DNA of 64,000 nucleotides. Origin: Alcanivorax sp040119285. Lineage in GTDB: Bacteria > Pseudomonadota > Gammaproteobacteria > Pseudomonadales > Alcanivoracaceae. Location of the stretch: assembly GCF_040119285.1 (NCBI RefSeq), contig NZ_JBEDTY010000034.1, positions 148,977 through 212,976 on the forward strand, written 5' to 3'. A program made the translations under genes and the position numbers. Each line of letters begins with the position of its first letter. Within the stretch, counting starts at the first letter, position 1. Below, piece after piece: positions 41,855-51,927 of this stretch. The notes beneath the pieces were generated by a model. It saw only the letters and a program-made list of their open reading frames with translations. It was not told the DNA's origin and did no database searches.

Positions 41855-42535
41855 CTAGCGTGCGACCAGCATCTGCAGGCGGCCGCCCACTTTCTGGGCG
41901 CGATCGGCGAGATCGCCCACCCATTCGATGATCTTGTAGAGGAAGATGACGTCCACCGGTGATAGCTCGGTTTCCAGCTTGAACAGTGTGGCGCGAATGG
42001 TGATTTGCTGATCGTCGTTGGCCCGTTCCAGCCGGTCCAGTTCTTCGATCAGGTCTTCTATCATGCGAATTTCACGGCCACTGAAGCCGGTTTCGATGAG
42101 CTCATCCAGTTCGTTGATGGCTTTCTGGGCTTGGGCGGAGGTGTCGATGGCGCCTTGTACATAGGCTTGCATTACGTCGGCCAAAACGGGAGGAATGGTC
42201 ATCTGCCGACCAAGCATCAGCCCGGAAATATCCTTAGCCTTATTCGCGACCTTGTCCTGCACGCTGATCAGTTCGAGCAGATCGGTGCGGGGCATGGGCA
42301 AAAATAGGCTTTTGGGCAGGCTCAAGCGGAACTGTTTTTTCAGCTCGTCGGCCTGGTTTTCTAGCTCAGCGATGCGTTTGCGTGCGGCGCGAGCCTTGTC
42401 CCAGTCGTTGGCTGTCACGGCGGCGAAGAAGTCCGCCAGCGTGCGGGCGCAGTCGTGGACGGTATCGTAATGTTGTTGCAGGGGCTTGATTGGTGAGCGG
42501 CCGAAGAGGCCGGCAATGGAGCTTCCAAAGGACAT
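41855..42535 (-). CDS. DUF47/PhoU-like Pit accessory protein
   Basis: The 226-residue all-helical protein is of the TIGR00153/DUF47 family, related to PhoU. It starts MSFGSSIAGLFGRSPIKPLQQH and has the family patterns FRLSLPKSLFLPMPRTDLLELISVQDKVANKAKDISGLMLGR (cited here in part) and DVIFLYKIIEWVGDLADRAQKVG. Members pair with Pit transporters and are thought to control them. It is transcribed just ahead of the transporter. Confidence 0.92.
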   Translation of the reverse strand: MSFGSSIAGLFGRSPIKPLQQHYDTVHDCARTLADFFAAVTANDWDKARAARKRIAELENQADELKKQFRLSLPKSLFLPMPRTDLLELISVQDKVANKAKDISGLMLGRQMTIPPVLADVMQAYVQGAIDTSAQAQKAINELDELIETGFSGREIRMIEDLIEELDRLERANDDQQITIRATLFKLETELSPVDVIFLYKIIEWVGDLADRAQKVGGRLQMLVAR

Positions 42536-42837
42536 AGGCGCCTCGGGTCCAAGTGTTAGGGTTGGGAATAGCTTCCCATCATGCCGCTATTCGCTGCTGG
42601 CGGGTAGCGGCGGCAAGACGGTGACAACAGTGTTGCCGTTCCGGCATTAATTGGGTCGCGAGTATAGAGAAAGCCGGCGGGGCTGTCAGGGGTTCAGTGT
42701 TAGGGGTACAGTAAAGGTGCCGGTTGGCCGTCACGGCCTACGCCAGAATAATGAGATAGCTCAGGTTGCCACCGTGGTGTGTTTGCAGTGTGGCACACGC
42801 CAATAGAGTGCCGGGTAAGAGTTGGAGAGTATAGAAA
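42536..42837. other. Divergent intergenic region DUF47/GspE-like
   Basis: These 302 bases lie between divergent genes. No gene, Pho box or other operator could be recognised. It should contain both promoters. Confidence 0.4.
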
Positions 42838-44649
42838 GTGACAAAAGTAACGGTTAGCGCTCCCCTGGATGCCTCCAAGCTGGATGGCCTATTGGTTGAT
42901 GTGCGCTGGTTGATGCGTGAATTGCTGGATGAAGGGCGCGTCAGCCAGGAGGATTTTAACGTAATCTCCACGACGCCGCGGGAAAAGAAAGAGTTGAACT
43001 GGCACGCAATTCAGGTGCTGGCCAAATACCGCCTTACCGATCGCACCAATACCCACCAGCTTTTGGATGTGGACTTCCTTACCCATTGGTTGTCGGAAAA
43101 AAGCGGCCTGCCGGTGTACAGCATTGATCCGCTCAAAGTGCATGTGGATCAGGTCACCAATGTAATGAGTTACGCCTTCGCTGAACGCCACGGCATCGTG
43201 GCGGTGGAGGTGCATCGCGACAAGGTGGTGGTGGCCTGCGACCAGCCGTTCGTGCGCGACTGGCAGCCGCATTTGCAGCAGGTGCTGCGCGATCGTGAGC
43301 TGGAAGTGGTGTTGGTCAACCCGGAGCAAATGCGCCGCTACCGGATTGAGTTCTATAATTTGAGCCGCTCCATTGCGGGGGCGACCGGCAACACCGGGCA
43401 GGAAATGTCGGGCATCACCAACTTCGAGCAGTTACTCGAAGTGGGCAAAGGGCACCACGATGCGGACGACCAGCATATCGTTAACATTGTGGACTGGATT
43501 CTGCAGTATGCGTTTTCCCAGCGCGCCAGCGATATCCACCTGGAGCCGCGCCGGGAAACCGGCAAGATGCGCTTTCGCATTGATGGTGTGTTGCATGATG
43601 TGTATGAATTGCCGGCGGCCATTATGGCGGCGGTGACTAGCCGGCTGAAGATTCTCAGCCGTTTGAATGTGGCGGAAAAGCGTAAACCCCAGGATGGCCG
43701 TTTAAAGACCAAGTCGCCGGAAGGGGCGGAGATTGAGCTGCGGATTTCTACCCTGCCCACCGTGTTCGGTGAAAAAATGGTGATGCGGGTATTCGACCCG
43801 GATGTGCTGGTGCGTAGCTTCGAACAATTGGGTTTTACCAAGGACGATCACGATACCTGGCACCAGATGACCAGCCACCCCCATGGCATCATCTTTGTTA
43901 CCGGCCCCACCGGGTCGGGGAAAACTACCACGCTGTATTCTACGCTCAAGCAGCTGGCCACCAGCGAAGTGAATGTTTGCACCATCGAAGACCCCATCGA
44001 AATGGTGGAGCCCAGTTTTAACCAGATGCAAATTCAGGCCAATATCGACGTGGACTTTGCCCAAGGTGTGAAGGCCATGCTGCGTCAAGACCCGGACATC
44101 ATCATGATCGGTGAGATTCGAGACTTGCAGACCGCAGACATGGCCATTCAGGCAGCCCTCACCGGCCACCTGGTGCTGTCGACCCTGCATACCAATGACG
44201 CGCCATCCTCCGTCACCCGCCTGATCGACCTAGGCGTGGCGCCTTATATGATCAGCGCCACGGTGCTGGGTGTGATGGCGCAACGGCTGGTGAGAACGCT
44301 GTGCCCGAACTGTAAGGCGGCCACCGAAACCGACCCGCAAGCGTGGGAGGACCTGGTTCGCCCCTTCAAGATGAAGATGCCGGCAACGCTTTATCAGCCG
44401 GTGGGCTGCCTGGAATGTCGTGGTACCGGTTATCGAGGCCGGATGGGGGTGTATGAAACCATGCCCTTGCGCACCACCCTGAAAAACCACATTACCCGTG
44501 GCGCGGATCTGGAAACCCTGACGCGGGCCTCACTCAAAGGAGGCATGAAGCCCCTGCGAATCAGTGGCGCCATGAAAGTGGCCCAAGGGCTGACGACCAT
44601 TGAAGAGGTTATGCGGGTGACGCCATCCCAGGATATTTTGATGGGGTAA
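42838..44649 (+). CDS. GspE/PilB-type secretion ATPase
   Basis: The 603-residue hexameric ATPase of the type II secretion/type IV pilus superfamily has an N-terminal N1/N2-like domain (about 70-170). The catalytic domain carries Walker A GPTGSGKTTT (356-365), an Asp box (CTIEDPIEMVEP), Walker B with DIIMIGEIRD and a His box (LSTLHTNDAPSS). A zinc-type Cys set (LCPNC, CLECRGTGYRGRMGVYE) follows. No pilin or secretin genes adjoin, so it may serve an apparatus encoded elsewhere. It starts at GTG. glnE lies 248 bases downstream. Confidence 0.9.
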   Translation: MTKVTVSAPLDASKLDGLLVDVRWLMRELLDEGRVSQEDFNVISTTPREKKELNWHAIQVLAKYRLTDRTNTHQLLDVDFLTHWLSEKSGLPVYSIDPLKVHVDQVTNVMSYAFAERHGIVAVEVHRDKVVVACDQPFVRDWQPHLQQVLRDRELEVVLVNPEQMRRYRIEFYNLSRSIAGATGNTGQEMSGITNFEQLLEVGKGHHDADDQHIVNIVDWILQYAFSQRASDIHLEPRRETGKMRFRIDGVLHDVYELPAAIMAAVTSRLKILSRLNVAEKRKPQDGRLKTKSPEGAEIELRISTLPTVFGEKMVMRVFDPDVLVRSFEQLGFTKDDHDTWHQMTSHPHGIIFVTGPTGSGKTTTLYSTLKQLATSEVNVCTIEDPIEMVEPSFNQMQIQANIDVDFAQGVKAMLRQDPDIIMIGEIRDLQTADMAIQAALTGHLVLSTLHTNDAPSSVTRLIDLGVAPYMISATVLGVMAQRLVRTLCPNCKAATETDPQAWEDLVRPFKMKMPATLYQPVGCLECRGTGYRGRMGVYETMPLRTTLKNHITRGADLETLTRASLKGGMKPLRISGAMKVAQGLTTIEEVMRVTPSQDILMG

Positions 44650-44829
44650 ACGCTGCTGCAAGCCTCAAGTGGCGCGAAAGCTACAGCGCCAGCCGCCTGG
44701 CTGTGGCTCCGCGCTGCATCAACAGCCGGGAGCTCGCGCGCCGAGGTTTTGCCCTGATCGGCGCAAGTTTCAGCGCTGGGCACTTTTGCTTGCAATGTCT
44801 TCGAAGCCATTTTCCCGTGTCGCTGTTGG

Positions 44830-44872
44830 ACGCTTGCAGCTTCCCGCTTGGTTCTGCCGCTTGTAGCTTTGC
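44830..44872. repeat. Short GCTTGCAGCTT-type repeat upstream of glnE
   Basis: CGCTTGCAGCTT and CCGCTTGTAGCTT occur close together here. A similar CCGCTTGCAGCTT occurs at about 21733-21745 before hemC, and the complement-like GCTGCAAGCCTCAAG at 44653. They look like members of a dispersed intergenic repeat family. Confidence 0.5.
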
Positions 44873-44897
44873 TTCCCCCGTACGACAATAGCCGCCC

Positions 44898-47762
44898 ATG
44901 AGCGAACCCCAATACGATTCTCTGCCGGATGAACTGTCGGTGCTGGTCAGTCAGCACTGGCAGCACTTTATTGAATCCGGACACCGTATCCCCGATGCCT
45001 TGTTGGTCGATCTGCCCCGTGTGTGGGCGGGGTCGGACTATGTGGCGGCCCAGTTTCAGCGAGATCCGGGGCTGGGGGAGTGGCTGCAGGCCAGTGATCT
45101 AGCCCAGGCTCTGGCGCCTGCTGCCCTGAAAGAAGAAGTGCGCGCTTTGCTGGCTGATTGTGAGGATGAAGATAGACTCAAGCGGGCCCTGCGCCGTCTG
45201 CGTCACCGCCATATGGTGCGCATTATTTGGCGGGACCTGGCCAGGATAGGCGATTACCACAGTGCCGTGGCCGACTTGTCGCTGCTGGCAGATACGCTTA
45301 TCGGTGAAGCGCTGGCCGTACTCTATGGCTGGGCCTGTGAGCGTTGCGGCGCCCCGCTGGGGCCGGATGGCACGCCGGTCCGGCTGGTGGTGCTGGCCAT
45401 GGGCAAGCTGGGCGCCCACGAGCTGAACTTGTCTTCCGATATCGACCTGATTTTTGCCTACGAGCACGAGGGTGAAATCGAAGGTGAACGCCGGGCGCTA
45501 ACCCATCACCAGTTCTTTGTGCGTTTGGGCCAACAGTTAATCAAGGTGCTGGATCAGACAACCGCAGACGGCTTCGTTTTCCGGGTGGATATGCGCCTGC
45601 GCCCCTGGGGCAAGAGCGGTGTTTTGGCCATCGGCTTCGATGCCATGGAGGGTTACTACGAAACCCAGGGCCGCGAGTGGGAGCGCTATGCGCTGATCAA
45701 GATGCGCCCTATGGCGGGCGATCTGGAAGCGGGCGGCCGCTTGATCAAGCGCTTAAATCCCTTTGTCTATCGTCGTTATATCGACTACGGCGCGTTCCAG
45801 TCTCTGCGAGAAATGAAATCCCTGATCGAGAGGGAAGTGAATCGCAAGGGCATGCAGGCGGATGTGAAGCTGGGTGCAGGTGGCATTCGTGAAGTGGAAT
45901 TTATTGTTCAGGCATTCCAGTTGATTCGCGGTGGCCAGTTGCCTGATCTACGTGAGCCGAATTTAATCAAAGTGCTGCCGCAACTGGTGGCGCTGGAGCT
46001 GTTGCCCGAAGATGTGGCTGACGAGTTGACTGAAGCGTATCTGTTTCTGCGTGATGTGGAGCATCGCCTTCAGGCGGTGGCGGACAAGCAGACACAGCGG
46101 CTGCCCGATGATGAGCTGGGCTGGCAGCGCTTGACCTATGCCATGGGCTTTTCCGCCCGGGCAGCGTTTGAGCGCAAGCTGCGCCGTTACCGGGAAAGTG
46201 TGCGTCATCATTTTAGCCAAGTGATTGCCGACCCGGAACAGGAAACCGATGAAGCCCAAGGCGCCGACCAGGAGCTGTTGGATTTGTGGCTGGGGCAGCT
46301 GGATGACGATGCTGCGCAGGCTCAACTCAGTGCCATTGGGGTGCTGGATGCGCAGGCTGTGTACGCGAGGCTAAGTAACTTCCGTGATAGCCGGTCGGTG
46401 GAGAATATGCAGGCCATCAGCCGTCACCGGCTGGACCGGTTGATGCCATTGATGCTCGAAGCGCTGGGTTATCAGGGGCACGGGGATACCACGGCGGGGC
46501 GCTTGATCGCTTTTGTGGAGGCGGTGCTGCGCCGCAGCGCCTATATAGCCTTGTTGGTGGAAAACCCCAGCGCGCTGACACAGCTTGTGAAACTGTCCGG
46601 TGCTAGCCCCTGGATTGCCGAGCGTCTCACCCGTCACCCGGTATTGCTCGATGAGCTTCTTGATGTGCGCACCCTCTACTCGCCACCGGAGCGGGCGGAG
46701 CTGGATGACGAGTTGCGCCAGCAGTTGCTGCGAGTGGCTGAGGATGATTTGGAGCAGCAGATGGAGGTGCTGCGTAACTTCAAGCAGGCCCATTTGTTGC
46801 GAGTGGCGGCGTCTGAGGTAACCGAAGTGCTGCCGTTGATGAAGGTGAGCGATTATCTGACTTGGCTGGCTGAAAGCATTCTTAATCAGGTGGTGATGCT
46901 GGCGTGGGAGCCCATGGTGGAGCGCCATGGCCGCCCATCACGGGATGATGGTCAGCCCTGCAGCCCGGACTTTGTGGTGGTGGGCTACGGTAAGCTGGGG
47001 GGCATTGAGCTGGGGCACAATTCCGATCTGGATCTGGTGTTTTTGCACGATGCCGCCAGTGGTGGCATGACTGACGGTGAAAAATCCGTTTCCAACGAGC
47101 AGTTTTATGCCCGCCTGGGGCAGCGCATCGTGCATATCATTAGCACGCGGACCATGAGTGGCCAGCTTTATGAGGTGGATACTCGTCTGCGCCCGTCCGG
47201 GAGCGCAGGCTTGTTGGTCAGTTCCATGGATGCGTTCGAAAAATATCAGCGTAATGATGCGTGGACCTGGGAGCACCAGGCACTGGTTCGTGCGCGCGTG
47301 GTGGCGGGCTGCAGTCGTGCCCGGAAACGCTTCAATGATATTCGCCATCAGGTGCTGTGCGACCCTCGTCCTAATGAGAAGCTTCGCGAGGATGTGTTGG
47401 CCATGCGCAGCAAGATGGTGGATCACCTCGCCGATAAAAGGCCGGACACTTTTCACCTAAAGCAGGATCCTGGTGGTATCGTTGATATCGAATTTATGGT
47501 GCAATACGGGGTTCTGAGATGGGCCTCCTCCCACGGTGAACTCACCCGCTTCACCGATAATGTGCGCTTGCTGGAAACACTGGCCGCACTGGACATTATG
47601 TCGGCTCAAGATGCCGGCTTGCTGCGGGAAGCCTATTTGGCTTATCGGTCCGCGGCTCATCGCGCCTCGTTGCGCAAAGAAAAATCCATTGTCGACGACA
47701 CCCAATTCCGCGATTTGCGTGAAGGCGTTCGAGCGATCTGGAAGCATTGGTTCGACCTGTAG
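44898..47762 (+). CDS. glnE: Bifunctional glutamine synthetase adenylyltransferase/deadenylase
   Basis: GlnE adds and removes AMP on glutamine synthetase in response to PII state. The 954-residue protein has two nucleotidyltransferase domains. The N-terminal deadenylylase has GKLGAHELNLSSDIDLIF and the C-terminal adenylylase has GKLGGIELGHNSDLDLVF, each with the Asp-x-Asp metal motif. Helical regions including KDxVRxGxGGIREVEFIVQ-type segments (LGAGGIREVEFIVQAFQL; DPGGIVDIEFMVQYG) separate them. It is full length. ilvE follows by 41 bases. Confidence 0.97.
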   Translation: MSEPQYDSLPDELSVLVSQHWQHFIESGHRIPDALLVDLPRVWAGSDYVAAQFQRDPGLGEWLQASDLAQALAPAALKEEVRALLADCEDEDRLKRALRRLRHRHMVRIIWRDLARIGDYHSAVADLSLLADTLIGEALAVLYGWACERCGAPLGPDGTPVRLVVLAMGKLGAHELNLSSDIDLIFAYEHEGEIEGERRALTHHQFFVRLGQQLIKVLDQTTADGFVFRVDMRLRPWGKSGVLAIGFDAMEGYYETQGREWERYALIKMRPMAGDLEAGGRLIKRLNPFVYRRYIDYGAFQSLREMKSLIEREVNRKGMQADVKLGAGGIREVEFIVQAFQLIRGGQLPDLREPNLIKVLPQLVALELLPEDVADELTEAYLFLRDVEHRLQAVADKQTQRLPDDELGWQRLTYAMGFSARAAFERKLRRYRESVRHHFSQVIADPEQETDEAQGADQELLDLWLGQLDDDAAQAQLSAIGVLDAQAVYARLSNFRDSRSVENMQAISRHRLDRLMPLMLEALGYQGHGDTTAGRLIAFVEAVLRRSAYIALLVENPSALTQLVKLSGASPWIAERLTRHPVLLDELLDVRTLYSPPERAELDDELRQQLLRVAEDDLEQQMEVLRNFKQAHLLRVAASEVTEVLPLMKVSDYLTWLAESILNQVVMLAWEPMVERHGRPSRDDGQPCSPDFVVVGYGKLGGIELGHNSDLDLVFLHDAASGGMTDGEKSVSNEQFYARLGQRIVHIISTRTMSGQLYEVDTRLRPSGSAGLLVSSMDAFEKYQRNDAWTWEHQALVRARVVAGCSRARKRFNDIRHQVLCDPRPNEKLREDVLAMRSKMVDHLADKRPDTFHLKQDPGGIVDIEFMVQYGVLRWASSHGELTRFTDNVRLLETLAALDIMSAQDAGLLREAYLAYRSAAHRASLRKEKSIVDDTQFRDLREGVRAIWKHWFDL

Positions 47763-47803
47763 GGCGTTCGCTCAAAGGTCCTTAGTCTGGGAGTATCACT
47801 GCC

Positions 47804-48730
47804 ATGTCAATGGCTGTAAGAGACGGTTTTATCTGGTTGGATGGCGAGTTGGTTCCCTGGCAGGAGGCCAAGGTACACGTCCTCACCCATACCCTGCATT
47901 ATGGCATGGGGGTGTTCGAAGGCGTGCGAGCCTACGAAACGGATCGTGGGCCAGCGGTTTTTCGCCTGGAGGATCACACCGACCGGTTTTTCAATAGTGC
48001 GCATATCCTCAACATGAAGCTGCCCTTCAATAAAGAGCAGATCAACGAGGCGCACCTGTCGGCGATTCGCGAAAATAATTTGCCCCACGCCTACCTGCGC
48101 CCGATGGCGTTTTATGGCAGTGAAGGTATGGGCCTGCGTGCTCATAATCTTAAAGTGCACGTGATCGTGGCGGCCTGGGAATGGCCGTCTTACATGTCGC
48201 CGGAGGCACTGGAGTTAGGTATTAAGGTGCGTACCTCCAGCTATACCCGTCACCATGTGAATATCACCATGTGCAAGGCGAAAGCCAACGGCAACTACAT
48301 TAATTCCATGCTGGCGCTTAACGAAGCCCTGTCCGGCGGCGCAGATGAAGCCTTGCTGCTGGATAACGAAGGTTACGTGGCGGAAGGTTCCGGCGAGAAT
48401 GTATTCCTGGTTCGCGACGGCATCATTTACACCCCGGAACTGACCTCTTGCCTGGATGGGATTACCCGTAAAACGATCATCCAGTTGGCCGAAGAGCGCG
48501 GTTACCCGGTGCGTGAGAAACGTATTACCCGCGACGAACTCTACATTGCCGATGAAGCCTTCTTTACCGGCACCGCTGCTGAAGTGATGCCGATTCGGGA
48601 ATTGGATGGCCGCATTATTGGTGCCGGCAAGCGCGGCCCGGTAACCGAGCAATTGCAGGCTGTATATTTCGATCTGGTGCGTGGCAAGCTGGATGATGAC
48701 TACGGAGATTGGCTCACTTACGTGAGCTAA
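47804..48730 (+). CDS. ilvE: Branched-chain amino acid aminotransferase
   Basis: IlvE transaminates the keto acids of valine, leucine and isoleucine, downstream of IlvD. The 308-residue fold-type IV PLP enzyme opens DGFIWLDGELVPWQEAKVHVLTHTLHYG and carries the PLP lysine in CKAKANGNYINSMLA near residue 160. It also has the EGSGENVFLV, TRKTIIQLAEERG and FFTGTAAEVMPI motifs of the class. ATG 47804 or the ATG two codons later may be used. glnE-ilvE-waaF order matches Pseudomonas. Confidence 0.97.
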   Translation: MSMAVRDGFIWLDGELVPWQEAKVHVLTHTLHYGMGVFEGVRAYETDRGPAVFRLEDHTDRFFNSAHILNMKLPFNKEQINEAHLSAIRENNLPHAYLRPMAFYGSEGMGLRAHNLKVHVIVAAWEWPSYMSPEALELGIKVRTSSYTRHHVNITMCKAKANGNYINSMLALNEALSGGADEALLLDNEGYVAEGSGENVFLVRDGIIYTPELTSCLDGITRKTIIQLAEERGYPVREKRITRDELYIADEAFFTGTAAEVMPIRELDGRIIGAGKRGPVTEQLQAVYFDLVRGKLDDDYGDWLTYVS

Positions 48731-48738
48731 TCAGGCGT

Positions 48739-49797
48739 ATGCCGGCTACCTGGACCGACTCGCCCTCCGCCATCCTTGTCGTCGGCCCTTCCTGGGTCGG
48801 TGACATGGTGATGGCGCAAACGCTGTTTTCCGAACTGCGTCGCCAGTACCCTGATTGTGCCATCGATGTGTTGGCGCCGGCGTGGTGTAGCCCGTTGCTG
48901 TCGCGTATGCCGGAAGTGCGCGAAGCGCTGGCCTTACCGTTTGATCATGGCGATCTGCGCCTTGGCGAACGACATGCTCTGGGCAAATCCCTGCGTGGTA
49001 AATACCAGCAAAGCTATGTGCTGCCGAATTCGCTCAAGTCTGCGCTGGTGCCGTTCTCGGCCAAGATCCCGGTGCGCACCGGCTGGCGTGGTGAAATGCG
49101 CTATGGCCTGCTTAATGATGTGCGCAAGCTGGATAAGGAGCGCTATCCATTAATGGTGCAGCGTTTTGTGGCGCTGGCGTTACCGGATGAGGCACCGGTT
49201 TCTGCTCTAGACACGATTATTGCTCCGCACCTGCAAGTTAGTGATGCTTCACGCCATGCTGCCATGGCGGCCCATGATTTGAAGCTGGAGCGCCCGGTGC
49301 TGGGGCTGTGTCCTGGCGCTGAATTTGGCCCGGCCAAGCGCTGGCCGGAACATCACTACGCGGCGGTGGCCCAGCACTGGATAGAGCATGGTGGCCAGGT
49401 GTGGATATTCGGCTCCGGCAAGGATCAGCCGGTAGCGGACGTCATCGTCGAGACGTTGCAAAATGGGGCGGATCAACACGCGGTGGTGCTGGCGGGTAAT
49501 ACCTCCCTTGAGCAGGCGGTGGATCTGTTGTCCGCCACGCATGCTGTGGTCAGCAATGATTCCGGACTAATGCATATCGCGGCGGCTTTGAAGCGACCGT
49601 TGGTGGCCGTATACGGCTCCACCTCTCCAGGCTTTACCCCGCCCTTGGGCGAGCGGGTAGCAGTGGTACGATTGGGGTTGGAGTGTAGCCCCTGTTTCGA
49701 GCGTGAATGCCCCTTGGGCCACCTGAATTGCCTGCGCCAGTTGCCTCCTTCGCAAGTAATTGAGGCGCTGCAGCAACTGGAAACAGCGGATGCCTGA
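48739..49797 (+). CDS. waaF: ADP-heptose:LPS heptosyltransferase II
   Basis: WaaF adds the second L,D-heptose to the LPS inner core at the inner membrane. The 352-residue GT9 enzyme has ILVVGPSWVGDMVMAQTLF at the start, the sugar-nucleotide region GLCPGAEFGPAKRWPEHHYA and the ending SNDSGLMHIAAALKRPLVAVYGSTSP. It closes with the Cys-rich tail CSPCFERECPLGHLNCL that marks heptosyltransferase II. ATG 48739 is used. An upstream in-frame ATG would overlap ilvE. Confidence 0.96.
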   Translation: MPATWTDSPSAILVVGPSWVGDMVMAQTLFSELRRQYPDCAIDVLAPAWCSPLLSRMPEVREALALPFDHGDLRLGERHALGKSLRGKYQQSYVLPNSLKSALVPFSAKIPVRTGWRGEMRYGLLNDVRKLDKERYPLMVQRFVALALPDEAPVSALDTIIAPHLQVSDASRHAAMAAHDLKLERPVLGLCPGAEFGPAKRWPEHHYAAVAQHWIEHGGQVWIFGSGKDQPVADVIVETLQNGADQHAVVLAGNTSLEQAVDLLSATHAVVSNDSGLMHIAAALKRPLVAVYGSTSPGFTPPLGERVAVVRLGLECSPCFERECPLGHLNCLRQLPPSQVIEALQQLETADA

Positions 49798-49817
49798 ACG
49801 CATTGACAGGGCCTGAC

Positions 49818-50843
49818 ATGCGCGTGCTGCTGATAAAAACCTCCTCCATGGGGGATGTAATTCACACCCTGCCGGCACTTACCGATGCGCTGGCCGCGCT
49901 GCCGAATTTACAGGTGGACTGGGTGGTGGAAGACAGCTTCGCCGACCTGGCCCACCGCCATCCTGCGGTTAACACGGTTATTCCCTGTGCTTTGCGCCGT
50001 TGGCGTAAGCATCCTATCAAGGCGCGCCGTTCTGGTGAGTGGGCCACTTTCAAATCGGCTGTTCAGGCAACGCGCTATGATGCAGTCATAGATGCTCAGG
50101 GCCTGCTGAAAAGCGCTTTTGTTACGCGTTTGGGCAAGGGGCCCAAATTTGGGTTGGATAAAAAATCAGCGCGGGAAGGGTTGTCTTCCCGGGTGCTGGA
50201 TCACCCCCTGCCTGTGCGTCGCGGTCAGCATGCTATTCAGCGCGTTAGGGAATTGTTATCGCTGGCGTTGGATTACCCTCTTCCTGATACTGCTCCTGAT
50301 TATGGGCTGCCCCGTGAGCATGTGCCAACACCGCTAAGTGAACCCGCGGAGCTGGTGTTTTGCCATGGCACTACCTGGGCCACCAAACATTACCCGGAAG
50401 CGTTCTGGCGTGAGTTGCTGGAGTTGGCCAGTAGTGACGGGCATCGCATTCATTTGCCTTGGGGCAACGACGAAGAAAAAGCACGGGCCGATCGATTGGC
50501 TGCCGGACTTAAGCAAGTGACTGTGTTGCCGAAGATGGGATTGGATGCGCTCACTGACAAGCTGTTGAGCTGGGATGCCTTTATCGCTGTTGATACCGGG
50601 CTAGCGCACTTGGCAGCCGCTGCGGGCTTGCCCGGCGTAGCGCTATACGGACCTACCGATCCAGTACTGACCGGGGTGCAGGGTATGCGTGCGTCGTCGT
50701 TGGCGGCTGATTTTCCTTGCGCTCCTTGTGTACAGGAGAAGTGCACCTATAGGGGTGAGCTAGGCGAAGGCGTGGAGCCTCCCTGTTTTAGCCGCCTTAA
50801 GCCACAACAGGTTTGGCAGCAATTGCTGCGGGTGGCCGTATGA
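49818..50843 (+). CDS. waaC: ADP-heptose:LPS heptosyltransferase I
   Basis: WaaC adds the first heptose to Kdo2-lipid A. The 341-residue GT9 enzyme opens MRVLLIKTSSMGDVIHTLPALTDA, the classic WaaC start with Asp at the active site. It includes FCHGTTWATKHYPEAFWREL and DTGLAHLAAAAGLPGVALYGPTDP. The start at 49818 was chosen to fit that opening. It overlaps waaG by four bases, so the inner-core genes are translationally coupled. Confidence 0.97.
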   Translation: MRVLLIKTSSMGDVIHTLPALTDALAALPNLQVDWVVEDSFADLAHRHPAVNTVIPCALRRWRKHPIKARRSGEWATFKSAVQATRYDAVIDAQGLLKSAFVTRLGKGPKFGLDKKSAREGLSSRVLDHPLPVRRGQHAIQRVRELLSLALDYPLPDTAPDYGLPREHVPTPLSEPAELVFCHGTTWATKHYPEAFWRELLELASSDGHRIHLPWGNDEEKARADRLAAGLKQVTVLPKMGLDALTDKLLSWDAFIAVDTGLAHLAAAAGLPGVALYGPTDPVLTGVQGMRASSLAADFPCAPCVQEKCTYRGELGEGVEPPCFSRLKPQQVWQQLLRVAV

Positions 50844-51925
50844 AGATGGCGTTTGTTCTTTTCGAGTACTTCCCGTTCGGTGGTTTGCAAAGGGATATGC
50901 TGGCCATTGCTCAAGCCGCTGAAATTCGCGGTCATCAGGTAACTATTTTTACCCGCGACTGGGATGGTGATAAACCTGATGCGATCTCTGTGCGTTTGCT
51001 GCCTGTGGCTGCTGGTAGCAATCATCGGCGTGACGCGTTATTTGCCCGCGAAGTAAGCCAATTATGGAATGACTTCGATCTGAGGGTGGGGTTTAACAAA
51101 ATGCCAGGGGTAGACTGGTATTATGCTGCCGATGGTTGCCTTGCGGAACGTTATTCTCCTCCATGGTCCTGGTTGCCCCGTTATCGTAGCAAGCTGGCCA
51201 TGGAGCGTGCAGTTTTTGCTAAGGATCAAGCAACTCGGATCTTGTCTATTTCGCCGCCGCAGAAAGCCCTGTTCCAAGTTCACTATGGTACTACAGAGCA
51301 ACGCTTTGTTGATCTACCGCCAGGAATTCGCCGCGACCGGGTGTTGCCGCAAAATTACGCCTCGGTGCGCCAGTCTCACCGCAGGCGTCTGGGGCTGAAG
51401 GATAGTGAGCCCATACTGTTGTTTGTGGGGTCCGGTTTTCGCACCAAGGGGTTGGACCGCGCAATCCAGGTTTTAGCAAATGTGCCAAAGGCGCAATTGT
51501 TCGTGGTTGGTGATGATCGCCCGGCGCGTTTTGTATCGCTGGCTCGTCGGTTGGGTGTGACCGATCGCCTGCATTTCATGGGCGGGCAAGAGAATGTGCC
51601 AGAGTGGCTCTGGTCAGCGGATTTACTGTTGCATCTCGCCTATGCAGAAAATACGGGGACGGTACTGTTGGAGGCGGCCATTGCTGGTTTGCCGGTGTTA
51701 ACGACGCAGGCATGTGGCTATTCACCGTATATCGAGCGAGCGTTCATGGGGCAGGTAATGAGCGATGCAGTGTCACTTGGCACCATGGCTACGGCCGCTC
51801 AGGCGCTCTTGGCGGAGGATCGGGATGTGTGGCGGGAGCGAGGCTTAGCGTTCGCTGCAAGCGAAGACATTTATGATTTGGTGGAACATGCTGTGTCGGC
51901 TCTGGAAGCGGGTGGCGGAGAGTGA
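50840..51925 (+). CDS. waaG: LPS core glycosyltransferase WaaG
   Basis: The 361-residue GT4 enzyme adds the first hexose of the outer core to heptose II in the WaaG family. The start MKMAFVLFEYFPFGGLQRDMLAIA fits the family (FxxxxYFPFGGLQRD). GFNKMPGVDWYYAADGC and FVGSGFRTKGLDRAI follow, and the E-x7-E region is ENTGTVLLEAAIAGLPVL. It overlaps waaC (ATGA), and waaP follows within a few bases. Confidence 0.94.
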   Translation: MKMAFVLFEYFPFGGLQRDMLAIAQAAEIRGHQVTIFTRDWDGDKPDAISVRLLPVAAGSNHRRDALFAREVSQLWNDFDLRVGFNKMPGVDWYYAADGCLAERYSPPWSWLPRYRSKLAMERAVFAKDQATRILSISPPQKALFQVHYGTTEQRFVDLPPGIRRDRVLPQNYASVRQSHRRRLGLKDSEPILLFVGSGFRTKGLDRAIQVLANVPKAQLFVVGDDRPARFVSLARRLGVTDRLHFMGGQENVPEWLWSADLLLHLAYAENTGTVLLEAAIAGLPVLTTQACGYSPYIERAFMGQVMSDAVSLGTMATAAQALLAEDRDVWRERGLAFAASEDIYDLVEHAVSALEAGGGE

Positions 51926-51927
51926 GG